Below are positions 8,201 to 16,399 of a stretch of DNA of 30,223 nucleotides, piece after piece; the first letter of the stretch is position 1; each line of letters opens with the position of its first letter. The DNA comes from an uncultured Collinsella sp. (lineage in GTDB: Bacteria; Actinomycetota; Coriobacteriia; Coriobacteriales; Coriobacteriaceae). Made by a program: the position numbers and the translations under genes. The notes below the pieces were generated by a model, which was given only the letters and a program-made list of their open reading frames with translations, ran no database searches and had not been told where the DNA came from. The DNA is taken from assembly GCA_958427145.1 (NCBI GenBank), contig CAUAAZ010000025.1:1-30223 (forward strand), in the 5' to 3' direction.

Positions 8201-8993
8201 ACAAATCCCCCAAATTCAGATTCGCAGTCTGTTTATTTATGGTTGGTTGTGGATTGAGTTCCCGATCGTTCAGCTTAAATGACCCAGGCACGAACGAGAA
8301 GTTACTGCCAAGCTCATCCGTGAGGCAGACATTGTGAGCATAGGAGGCAACCTCGAGTTTGAGAGTCCAAGTTACTTTTCCCTCGCTGCCGGATTGAGAG
8401 AACTTTCCTTCCTTCGCTCCCGTCACATCGCCGTCTATGGTCGCAATGTCGATTTCGGCTGTACCGGGAAACTTAACTTTTGTTGTATCGCCGGAGCCAA
8501 CGTTCTCATTTGCCAGCTTGAATGAAAAATCAGCACCAACATGAACGTCGGATGGGTGTGTCTTAATCCATGACTCTTTAAAAGTAAAAATCAGCTTATT
8601 GTTCTCACATCTCCAAGTACCGGCCTCTTGATTGGAATCATCCATAAGGCGGCCACCGGTATTGTCAAATGCTTTAATGCTGTCCGGGAGAGAGTACTCC
8701 GCAACGTTTCGCTCCGCACTCGGGCCATGATTTGCCTCGAACTTCGCACTAAATGAACCGTAGAGTGTGTTGGTCGAAAGCACGGCATTATCATCCAAAG
8801 GCGTTTTACGACCCTCATCGGTAAACAGCTCAACCCTAACGTCCGCCGTATTCTCATCAATCACAATCGGCGTTGGTGTCGGCACGTCCTCGGCGCGCAC
8901 GGGGGCTGCACTGTGAAAAACTGCGGCGGTGAGGCTAATTAAAATAAAGACCAGGGCAGCCATACCCAGCGGCCGTGAGCGGTGTGCGTTCAT
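5289..8993 (-). CDS. Large sortase-anchored pilus tip/adhesin protein
   Basis: A 1234-aa surface protein. The signal peptide is residues 1-34 (VRA-ED). A long beta-rich region of about 900 residues follows, with repeated conserved patterns (NVxWTWxLxxxxY-like, SYTFSNL, TYKTAI) typical of MSCRAMM/isopeptide adhesins. A SpaA-type domain at about 938-1035 holds ITVTKVD and the E-box LKETTAPEGY. A Spy0128/FctA-type domain at about 1070-1188 has ISATKTLEG, YEYTISEVIPEG and ITYDTTEYEVTVTV. The sorting signal is LPEAG (1193-1197), followed by a membrane helix and an Arg-rich tail. By analogy with two- and three-gene pilus operons it is the tip or ancillary adhesin, with the downstream 547-aa protein as shaft. 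The ATG at 8993 has AGGGGA 6 bp upstream. Its base composition looks less GC-rich than the backbone gene. The host ligand is unknown. Confidence 0.85.
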   Translation of the reverse strand: MNAHRSRPLGMAALVFILISLTAAVFHSAAPVRAEDVPTPTPIVIDENTADVRVELFTDEGRKTPLDDNAVLSTNTLYGSFSAKFEANHGPSAERNVAEYSLPDSIKAFDNTGGRLMDDSNQEAGTWRCENNKLIFTFKESWIKTHPSDVHVGADFSFKLANENVGSGDTTKVKFPGTAEIDIATIDGDVTGAKEGKFSQSGSEGKVTWTLKLEVASYAHNVCLTDELGSNFSFVPGSFKLNDRELNPQPTINKQTANLNLGDLSKGTYTITYDSVMNPDVSVGNKVWINQLDDSKNNASWTWGGDRRGGLEKPGSANDFRYDMINKSDGTGTPSDITWTVTLNNGDIKTDMNGYTFTDTLDENQTYTGEYVVYKGLRGENKIADGNLDGSAGTTFSYTFSNLSEEDRYQPYRIVYHTKMNNLDSYEPVQNMAKIEHEETTLPSGTSTATFRRGIVEQLITKELESHDENGNATWITHVKIPETVDVSQVKILDTFKSTYLQHLKVESLAVQIGGKTLTEGTSTSGDYYFYTRDEVTKGNKINFNIQLRATGTVMRELRANGYQIDVVYTTVTDNLDGQYWNLAAVQFPFAGKDFKQYSSEPYYIVNNSKTPDVNKSSDGYTWDGKFDWSQVEPGSTEKGAWIATWTVCANRYKTPADEFYGAGKLDGQPITIKDTLPADGTMSFVPGSATYTLYANPYDERKEAEREVANQSVEGNVSGNEVTFSIPTTALGKYAGYAKLTYKTAIKRSVLNTSTNSTTLKNSASAESGSKTFGSGSGTVTIKNNVLQKTGDQVSNSNRIKYTILVNESAVNLKSGSDSLELVDVMDAKCTLVTDSVKVYQRNGTGWSLLSSNQYRVGAEAVPDQSGSTCTQMTLTVPDEEYLKVEYEIIPAGNTGEHVSLTNKASLKGVFGGDTGHTKDWEIQKLNGSAVGSGGGITVTKVDASDITKKLPGAEFTLYEVDMDKAMQSGVDGAMTEPPQKATTNSNGEAAFGSEGNKMKAYTLYCLKETTAPEGYTAISEPVWIMLKGQDEQQYKEALAKAERLKQVCAVVKTPTASTAIMVSDEPYSGQAVISATKTLEGSTLQEGQFGFVLKDKNTGRVLQTIRNGADGDINFVLDYTEMGTYEYTISEVIPEGADENNVKNHITYDTTEYEVTVTVTRGTGKLDTAVTYGGTDPTVPPTFTNKYSTTLPEAGGAGLTMTYLAGASLLCFAATWMHARRHRDRDRGGRRE

Positions 8994-9143
8994 AGTTGTC
9001 CCCTAATTCCTACAACACAGTGTGGAATACGGCGAATCGTCGAATCGAACACAAACCCCAACATCTACGAGAACCTACCTAGCGCATTGCAAGAACCCAT
9101 TGGGGAGCAACTTCTAAGACGGTTCGTCTATGCCACAATGCAT

Positions 9144-9173
9144 AAAATACAATATAGATACCAGTCATGTAAA
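9144..9173 (-). promoter_or_regulatory. Candidate promoter of the pilus operon
   Basis: On the minus strand, TTTACA (9168-9173) is followed after 16 bp by TGTATT (9146-9151), or after 18 bp by TATTTT, in an AT-rich patch about 150 bp before the tip gene. The 424-bp gap 8994-9417 also has a plus-strand TTGACA (9222-9227) with TTGTAT 17 bp later, but no gene follows it. No invertible-repeat switch is visible. Confidence 0.4.
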
Positions 9174-9355
9174 CCGCAGGTAAAGAGGTCTTTTAATTTA
9201 ATACCAGTTGATATTTACCTGTTGACAGTTTTGTATCAAAGCGGTTGTATTTCAATGATTCGTGTATATGTTTAAACAACTTAGCTTTGACCGGGAAGCC
9301 GCTCGAAGGGACAACCGCCCCCGCCGTGGTGCAAACGAGCCTGCCCCCTTACACC

Positions 9356-9390
9356 AAAAAGGGCGCCGACCATTGCGGTCGACGCCCTTT
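9356..9390 (-). terminator. Rho-independent terminator of typA
   Basis: The stem AAAGGGCGCCGAC (9358-9370) pairs with GTCGACGCCCTTT (9378-9390) at 12 of 13 positions. On the minus strand it is followed by a T-run, 28 bp after the typA stop. The plus strand also continues with TTTCTTGTT, so it may work in both directions. Confidence 0.85.
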
Positions 9391-9417
9391 CTTGTTAGAC
9401 GCTATAAAGCCCAGCGC

Positions 9418-11256
<1,839 letters not shown>

Positions 11257-11373
11257 GTAGTTCCCCTATCTTCTATCCATATACAAACGGCACGCGTATG
11301 CGACCCGCCCAGCGATGCAACGCTCAGCGGGAATATTGAGCCTTTTACCGAAAACTCGTTTATTTTAGCGATT

Positions 11374-11823
11374 TTAGATGAGAGGGGTTTCCTCACCTGC
11401 AGGTTCAGGGTCGCTCCACATAAAACCATCGCCGGCGCCCATGCCCTCATACAGCACATATGCCGAAAAACCACTCTCGAGCGTGGTTTCGAAGAAGCTC
11501 ACGAGCAGAGCATCGTGATAGCCGCCGTCAATCTCGACGCAGCCGGTGTAGCCGATGGCATAGCGGGCGATACGGCCCAGGCCCTCGTCCTTAAGACCCA
11601 TCTTGTGCTCGGAAATAAAGTTGGTGGCCGCCTCCAGGCACGCCTCTTCGCCGTCCTCGTCGAGCGCCGCCAGATATCGGTTGGAAGCAGCGTCCTCAAT
11701 CGCCACAACTACGCCCGGATTCTCGCCGGCGGCAAGGTCGTCCAAGAACGCACCAATCAGGTCACACACCATGGCGTCGAGCTCGGCGGAGACGTTACCG
11801 GCGTCCTGCATATCCTGTGCCAT
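11374..11823 (-). CDS. Uncharacterised acidic protein
   Basis: A 149-aa soluble, acidic protein that I do not recognise. It has no signal peptide or membrane segment. A glycine-containing core (IARYAIGYTGCVEIDGGYHD, about 85-104) is followed by LLVSFFETTLESGFSAYVLYEG. The ATG lies 30 bp after the preceding membrane-protein gene (stop at 11854), so it is probably the third gene of an operon with the DUF151 protein. The frame is intact and codon use matches its neighbours, which supports it being a real gene. Function is unknown. Confidence 0.7.
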   Translation of the reverse strand: MAQDMQDAGNVSAELDAMVCDLIGAFLDDLAAGENPGVVVAIEDAASNRYLAALDEDGEEACLEAATNFISEHKMGLKDEGLGRIARYAIGYTGCVEIDGGYHDALLVSFFETTLESGFSAYVLYEGMGAGDGFMWSDPEPAGEETPLI

Positions 11824-11853
11824 CTTTAGACCTTCCCATCGAGTCTGGCGTCA

Positions 11854-12243
11854 TTACAGTTCTTGTGCCTCGGCGGCGATCTTAGCGGCAGCGTCGCGGG
11901 TGCGCATCATATCCATCGCGCGCTTGTCGAGCACCTTGATCTGACTGGTCAGCATGACCGCATCGACCACACCCCAGATCACGAGGCCCGTAGAGATCGA
12001 AAACCCAAGCGCACCAACTGTACCACGAAGGCGCGAGCAGATTGCCGCGACAAGGGCGGAGACGACAACCATCTTGATAAACGAGCCGCGGCGTTCGCGA
12101 AGCGTGCGGGCCTGCGTCACATAGGCAATGCGAGCCGCCTCAGAAGCCTCCGAGCGCATCTGGGCCTCGCGCGCAATGGCCGCCGCCTCAGCCGACATAC
12201 CGCCGGCCATCAGCGAACGCTCCGCAGCCTGGCCGCCCCACAT
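11854..12243 (-). CDS. Small two-helix membrane protein of unknown function
   Basis: A 129-aa protein. The N-terminal 50 residues are Ala/Glu/Arg-rich and helical, followed by two hydrophobic segments at about 55-70 and 75-99. The C-terminal cytoplasmic helix is charged (KVLDKRAMDMMRTRDAAAKIAAEAQEL). The ATG directly follows the TAA stop of the DUF151 gene with no intervening base, a clear sign of co-translation. No recognisable family. It might tether or scaffold its operon partners, but the sequence gives no direct evidence. Confidence 0.7.
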   Translation of the reverse strand: MWGGQAAERSLMAGGMSAEAAAIAREAQMRSEASEAARIAYVTQARTLRERRGSFIKMVVVSALVAAICSRLRGTVGALGFSISTGLVIWGVVDAVMLTSQIKVLDKRAMDMMRTRDAAAKIAAEAQEL

Positions 12244-12744
12244 TTAGAAGTCATCGGGGGAGAGCGTATGGACGAACTCGTCGAACTTCTCGAACTCTTG
12301 CTCGTCGTCGACTTCCTCGGCATGGGTAGAAACAGTGCCCAGGCGATTCATGATGTCGTCTTCAACGAACATGGGGGCATTACTGCGTACGGCGAGGGCG
12401 ATGGCGTCGCTCGGACGCGCATCGATCTTATGCTCGTTACCATCGGCCAGCACGACGATCGTCGCGTAGAACACCGGCGGCTCGGCGCGAACGATTTCGA
12501 TGCGTTCGAGCTTGGCACCCAGGGTGCCAACAGTATCGAGCAACAGGTCATGGGTAATCGGGCGCTCGGCGCGGCCGCTATCGATGCCGCGGCTGATGGC
12601 AGCGGCTTCAAACGAACCAGTTTGAATGGAAAGGGAACGCAGTGGCGCGGGCGAGTCCGATTTGCTGCAGCGCTCGCGAAGCACGATAAGCGATGGCACG
12701 GGACCGGCGGCCATGACGATGGTCTCTATGTCGACACGAACCAT
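12244..12744 (-). CDS. Bifunctional nuclease-family (DUF151) protein
   Basis: A 166-aa protein of the DUF151/BFN family, characterised mainly from plant homologues with DNase and RNase activity; the bacterial role is not settled. The family core runs from VRVDIETIV through ITHDLLLDTVGTLGAKLERIEI and FYATIVV to the conserved RPSDAIALAVR (110-120), with an acidic C-terminal tail. I chose ATG 12744, not the in-frame start at 12792, because GGAGGTG lies 6 bp upstream and the conserved N-terminus begins there. It is the first gene of a three-gene minus-strand operon. Confidence 0.85.
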   Translation of the reverse strand: MVRVDIETIVMAAGPVPSLIVLRERCSKSDSPAPLRSLSIQTGSFEAAAISRGIDSGRAERPITHDLLLDTVGTLGAKLERIEIVRAEPPVFYATIVVLADGNEHKIDARPSDAIALAVRSNAPMFVEDDIMNRLGTVSTHAEEVDDEQEFEKFDEFVHTLSPDDF

Positions 12745-12801
12745 GGAACACCTCCGGTACGTAGCGGTTAACACGCGGCAAGGTCGCCGCATTGAATAGC
12801 T

Positions 12802-12831
12802 ATACTACCCAATCTTTCGCACAGCACACAA
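12802..12831 (-). promoter_or_regulatory. Candidate promoter of the DUF151 operon
   Basis: On the minus strand TTGTGT (12826-12831) and TAGTAT (12802-12807) are separated by 18 bp, about 58 bp before the DUF151 start codon. A small GCGGC/GCCGC hairpin lies in the leader. Confidence 0.4.
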
Positions 12832-12858
12832 AACCAAAATGAGATTTATCGCAGACAA

Positions 12859-12889
12859 GAAAAAAGCCCCGAGGCAACGCCCCAGGGCT
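12859..12889 (-). terminator. Rho-independent terminator of the tRNA cluster
   Basis: The stem 12865-12875 pairs with 12879-12889 (allowing G-U pairs) around an AAC loop. On the minus strand it runs into a T-tract (12859-12865), 15 bp after the last tRNA. Confidence 0.85.
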
Positions 12890-12903
12890 CTTCACAGTTT
12901 TGA

Positions 12904-12980
12904 TGGTGGACCTGACAAGATTCGAACTTGTGACCTCCCGGTTATCAGCCGGACGCTCTAACCAACTGAGCTACAGGTCC
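12904..12980 (-). tRNA. tRNA-Ile (GAT)
   Basis: 77 nt including an encoded CCA (12904-12906). Acceptor stem GGACCTG/CAGGTCC, D-stem GCTC/GAGC, anticodon loop CTGATAA giving GAT, T-loop TTCGAAT. It is identical, base for base, to the tRNA at 13128-13204. Confidence 0.97.
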
Positions 12981-12984
12981 ATCA

Positions 12985-13060
12985 TGGTGGAGGTTAGGGG
13001 GATCGAACCCCTGACCTCAGGCTTGCAAAGCCCGCGCTCTCCCAGCTGAGCTAAACCCCC
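12985..13060 (-). tRNA. tRNA-Ala (TGC)
   Basis: 76 nt including an encoded CCA (12985-12987). Acceptor stem GGGGGTT/AACCTCC with one G-U pair, anticodon loop CTTTGCAAG giving TGC, T-loop TTCGATC. It lies 4 bp from the downstream tRNA-Ile. The Ile-Ala pair is the one usually found inside rRNA operons, but no rRNA is adjacent here. Confidence 0.97.
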
Positions 13061-13071
13061 ACGGAGACAGT

Positions 13072-13116
13072 AATAAACACCCCAGCGGCGACTCGGCTCT
13101 CGCTGGGGTGTTTATT
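13072..13116 (-). terminator. Perfect 16-bp hairpin between tRNA genes
   Basis: AATAAACACCCCAGCG (13072-13087) pairs perfectly with 13101-13116 around a 13-nt loop. It lies between the first-transcribed tRNA-Ile and tRNA-Ala. The 3' arm ends in TTTATT on both strands, so it could end the tRNA-Ile transcript in either direction, or act as a processing site if the three tRNAs are read together. Confidence 0.65.
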
Positions 13117-13127
13117 GCGAAAGAAAG

Positions 13128-13204
13128 TGGTGGACCTGACAAGATTCGAACTTGTGACCTCCCGGTTATCAGCCGGACGCTCTAACCAACTGAGCTACAG
13201 GTCC
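13128..13204 (-). tRNA. tRNA-Ile (GAT), second identical copy
   Basis: Same 77 nt as the copy at 12904-12980, with encoded CCA. It is the first tRNA transcribed and has its own promoter immediately upstream. Confidence 0.97.
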
Positions 13205-13218
13205 ATCGCGCAAGGGAT

Positions 13219-13248
13219 ATATTAGACGAGTCGTTACGCGCGCGTCAA
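13219..13248 (-). promoter_or_regulatory. Promoter of the tRNA cluster
   Basis: On the minus strand TTGACG (13243-13248) and TAATAT (13219-13224) are separated by 18 bp, placing the start a few bases before the tRNA-Ile 5' end. The -35 box abuts the end of the large inverted repeat at 13252. Confidence 0.65.
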
Positions 13249-13251
13249 CAA

Positions 13252-13435
13252 CTTTTTTGAAAATCTTTGGGAGGGGTGGTCGCTGGGCCGGCGAGATGGT
13301 TTTGGTTTGCTGCTCGGACAGTCCTGCGCAAGACGAAGGCCACATTAAGTGGCCTTCTTTGCGTGCGGAACTCGCGACAAACCAAAACCATCTCGCCGGC
13401 CCAGCGATCATGGGGTCCCAAGGTTTTCAAAAAAG
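13252..13435. repeat. 184-bp nested inverted repeat downstream of gyrA
   Basis: A perfect 30-bp arm (13280-13309) matches the reverse complement of 13378-13407. Pairing continues outward, with few mismatches, to CTTTTTTGAAAA / TTTTCAAAAAAG at the tips. At the centre is a separate perfect hairpin, GAAGGCCAC-ATTAA-GTGGCCTTC (13335-13357). The outer right tip supplies the U-tract of the gyrA terminator. There is no open reading frame of note; it looks like a palindromic, possibly mobile, element or a large structured RNA. Confidence 0.85.
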
Positions 13436-13461
13436 CGGTCGGCGCGCAGTGCGCCGACCGC
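13429..13461 (-). terminator. Rho-independent terminator of gyrA
   Basis: GCGGTCGGCGC (13435-13445) and GCGCCGACCGC (13451-13461) form an 11-bp GC-rich stem. On the minus strand it is followed by CTTTTTT, about 40 bp beyond the gyrA stop. Confidence 0.85.
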
Positions 13462-13501
13462 CGATATATGGGGTCTGATATTTTCTACCAGCCAGGGCCT
13501 C

Positions 13502-16243
13502 TTACTCGTCGAGGAGATCTTCTGGCATGTCGTTGCCGTCGCCTAGATCGACAGGGGTTTCTTCGGAAGCAGAGCCGTTTTCTGTGGCTTCGCCTTCGGG
13601 CTTTTCCTTGGCTGCCGTCATGCGGGCGACAGCGCATACGCGGTCGTTGTCGTCGACGGTCATCATCTTGACGCCCTGGGTGGCGCGGCCGGTCTGGCTG
13701 ATCTCGTCGGTCTTGACGCGAATGACCGTCGCGCCCTCCGTCACGATGAACAGCTCGTGCTGCGGGCCCACCGTCTTCATGGCCGCGAGGTTACCCTTAC
13801 GCTCGGTCATTTGAATGGTGTAGACGCCCTGACCGCCGCGATTCTGCTCCGGGTAGTCCGCGACCGGCGTGCGCTTGCCGTAGCCGCGCTCGGTGATGAC
13901 GAATAGATCGCCGTTGCCGTTAGTGACTTCCATGCCCAGAACGCTCACGCCGTCCTTCAGACCGATACCGCGAACGCCGCTGGTATCGCGGCCGGTGGCG
14001 CGCACCTGCTCCTCGGAGAACATGATCGCCTTGCCCGCGGTGGTGGCCAGGATAATCTTGTCGCCCTCGCGCACGCGGCGCACGTTCAGCAGCGCGTCGT
14101 CGTCACGCAGGTTGATAGCGATCAGGCCGTCGCGACGGCTGCGGTCATATGCGCTCATCACGGTCTTTTTGACCATGCCGCTCTTGGTGGCAAACATCAG
14201 GTACTCGTCGGCCGGGAACTCGCGGCAGCTGATGACGCTCGCGATCTTCTCGCCTTCCTCGAAGGGCAGCAGGTTGACGATCGCGGTACCGCGCGCCTGG
14301 CGCGTACCCACCGGCAGCTCGTGCACCTTCAGGCGATAGACCTTGCCCTTGCTCGAGAAGAACAGCACGTACTCGTGCGTGGACGCGATGAACATCTCAT
14401 CGATAACGTCGTCCTCTTTGAGGTTGACGCCCGACACGCCCTTGCCACCGCGCTTCTGGGCACGGTAGGCAGCCACTGGGATACGCTTAACGTAGCCGGT
14501 GTGGGTGATGGTCACGACCATATCCTCGTCGGCGATGAGGTCCTCGACATCCAGGTCCTTCTCAACCTGGCTGATTTCGGTACGGCGCTTGTCGCCAAAC
14601 TTCTTGGAGATCTCGCGCATCTCTTCCTTGATGACGCCCAGAATCTTCTCCTCGTGCGCCAGCAGGTCCTCGTAGTAGGCGATGGCGCGGCGCAGGCCGT
14701 CCAACTCTTCTTGGATCTTGTCGCGCTCCAGGCCGGTCAGGCGGCGCAGCTTCATCTCGAGGATGGCCGTGGTCTGCTCGGGCGTAAAGCCAAAGCGTTC
14801 GATCAGTCGGCTGCTGGCCTCGGAGTCGGTCTGCGAGGAGCGGATGATGCTGATGACCTCGTCGATATGGTCAAGGGCCATCAGGTAGCCCTCGAGGATA
14901 TGCGCGCGGGCCTGGGCCTTCTTAAGGTCGAAGCGGGTGCGGCGGGTGACGACGTCGACCTGGTGGTCGATGTAGTGCTGCAGCATCTCGCGCAGGCTCA
15001 GGCATTTGGGAACGCCGTTGACGAGTGCCAGGTTGTTGGCGCCAAAGGTCGTCTGCAGCGAGGTGTACTTATACAGGTTGTTGAGCACGACCTGCGGAAT
15101 GACGCCCTTCTTGAGCTCGATGACCAGACGGATGCCCTTCTGGTTGGACTCATCGCGCATATCCGAGATGCCCTCAATGCGCTTGTCGTTGACGAGTTGG
15201 GCGATCTTCTCCTGCAGGGTGCCCTTGTTGACCATGTAGGGAATCTCGGTAAAGACCAGGCGGCTGCGGCCGGTCTTGGTGGACTCCACATGTGCCTTGG
15301 CACGCACGGTAATGGAGCCGCGGCCGGTCTCGTAGCTCTGCTTAATGCCGGCGCTGCCCATGATGATGGCGCCGGTGGGGAAGTCCGGACCGGGCATGAT
15401 CTGCATGAGCTCGTCGACGGTGGCGTCGGGGTTGTCGATCAGGTAGCAGGTGGCCTCGATCGCCTCGGTGAGGTTATGCGGGGCGATGTTGGTGGCCATG
15501 CCGACGGCGATGCCCTGGCTGCCGTTGACCAGCAGGTTGGGGAAGCGCGCAGGCAGTGCCACGGGCTCGGCGAGCGATTCGTCGTAGTTGGGCTGCCAGT
15601 CGACGGTATCCTTCTGCAAGTCACGCAGCAGTTCCATGGCGGGCTTGGCCAGGCGGCTCTCGGTGTAACGCATGGCCGCCGCGCCGTCGCCATCGATGTT
15701 GCCGAAGTTGCCGTGACCGTCGATGAGCGGCGTGCGCATGGAGAACCACTGCGCCAGGCGGACCATGGCCTCGTAGACCGCAGAGTCACCGTGCGGGTGG
15801 TACTTACCGATAACTTCGCCGACCGTCCAGGCCGACTTCTTGTGCGGGCGGTTGGGGTAGATGCCGCTCTCGTTCATCGCGTACAGGATGCGGCGGTGTA
15901 CCGGCTTTAAGCCGTCGCGCACGTCCGGCAGGGCACGCGCTGTGATAACCGACATCGAATACTCGATGAACGACTGCTTCATCTCGCGACCGAACTCCGA
16001 AATCTGGAGCTGGCCGCCGTTGATGTCCTCGCCGGCCGAGGCGCCACGATCGACTTCGCCAAAGCTCTCCTCGAGTTCACCGTCGTCGTCCTCTTCCTCA
16101 TCATCATCGGCATCGGGGTTATAGGCGTCCGGATCGCCGTCCTCGCCCTGCTCAGCACGGGCAAGCAGGCGCTTCAGATCATCGGGCATACCGGCATCGC
16201 CGGCCTCGTCCATACCCTCGTTATTGTTGATATCGTCTGCCAC
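13502..16243 (-). CDS. gyrA: DNA gyrase subunit A
   Basis: A 913-aa protein forming with GyrB the A2B2 enzyme that introduces negative supercoils. The catalytic tyrosine is Y193 in AAMRYTE. The quinolone region KYHPHGDSAVYEAM has the unmutated serine (S154, equal to E. coli S83) and Glu158 at the E. coli 87 position. The GyrA box appears as QKRGGKG, so the C-terminal beta-pinwheel for DNA wrapping is present, followed by an acidic tail. Compared with E. coli there is an extra N-terminal segment of about 70 residues very rich in Asp/Glu (47-65 is nearly all acidic). The GTG start at 16243 has GAGGAGG 5 bp upstream. It is co-oriented with gyrB, which lies 156 bp upstream. Confidence 0.98.
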   Translation of the reverse strand: MADDINNNEGMDEAGDAGMPDDLKRLLARAEQGEDGDPDAYNPDADDDEEEDDDGELEESFGEVDRGASAGEDINGGQLQISEFGREMKQSFIEYSMSVITARALPDVRDGLKPVHRRILYAMNESGIYPNRPHKKSAWTVGEVIGKYHPHGDSAVYEAMVRLAQWFSMRTPLIDGHGNFGNIDGDGAAAMRYTESRLAKPAMELLRDLQKDTVDWQPNYDESLAEPVALPARFPNLLVNGSQGIAVGMATNIAPHNLTEAIEATCYLIDNPDATVDELMQIMPGPDFPTGAIIMGSAGIKQSYETGRGSITVRAKAHVESTKTGRSRLVFTEIPYMVNKGTLQEKIAQLVNDKRIEGISDMRDESNQKGIRLVIELKKGVIPQVVLNNLYKYTSLQTTFGANNLALVNGVPKCLSLREMLQHYIDHQVDVVTRRTRFDLKKAQARAHILEGYLMALDHIDEVISIIRSSQTDSEASSRLIERFGFTPEQTTAILEMKLRRLTGLERDKIQEELDGLRRAIAYYEDLLAHEEKILGVIKEEMREISKKFGDKRRTEISQVEKDLDVEDLIADEDMVVTITHTGYVKRIPVAAYRAQKRGGKGVSGVNLKEDDVIDEMFIASTHEYVLFFSSKGKVYRLKVHELPVGTRQARGTAIVNLLPFEEGEKIASVISCREFPADEYLMFATKSGMVKKTVMSAYDRSRRDGLIAINLRDDDALLNVRRVREGDKIILATTAGKAIMFSEEQVRATGRDTSGVRGIGLKDGVSVLGMEVTNGNGDLFVITERGYGKRTPVADYPEQNRGGQGVYTIQMTERKGNLAAMKTVGPQHELFIVTEGATVIRVKTDEISQTGRATQGVKMMTVDDNDRVCAVARMTAAKEKPEGEATENGSASEETPVDLGDGNDMPEDLLDE

Positions 16244-16292
16244 GTTACCTCCTCATGGTTTGCGTGGTCTAATTAGTTCCCTACCACGGAGA

Positions 16293-16393
16293 CGGCTTTT
16301 CCAGGTGCCGCAGATTCGCCCGAAAGAGGAGGGAAGCGTACTTGGGTACGCGACCGACGATTGAGGGCGAAGGTGCGGTGGCTGGGAAAGCCG
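16293..16393. repeat. Nested inverted repeat in the gyrB-gyrA spacer
   Basis: CGGCTTTTCCAGG at 16293 pairs with sequence ending at 16393, and pairing continues inward with few mismatches for about 30 bp. A second, perfect inner hairpin GCGTAC-TTGG-GTACGC lies at 16336-16351. The whole fills most of the 156-bp spacer and would form a long stem in the gyrB-gyrA transcript. It has the same outer-plus-inner design as the element at 13252-13435, but a different sequence. No U-tract follows, so it is not an ordinary terminator. Confidence 0.8.
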
Positions 16394-16399
16394 AACAGG

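Noticed and set aside
9222..9250. Plus-strand TTGACA with a -10-like TTGTAT in the pilus-typA spacer
   Set aside because: No gene follows on the plus strand before the terminator at 9358. A small RNA is possible but has no further support.
12904..13204. Possible adjacent rRNA operon suggested by the Ile-Ala tRNA pair
   Set aside because: No rRNA sequence is found on either side; the flanks are a DUF151 gene and gyrA.
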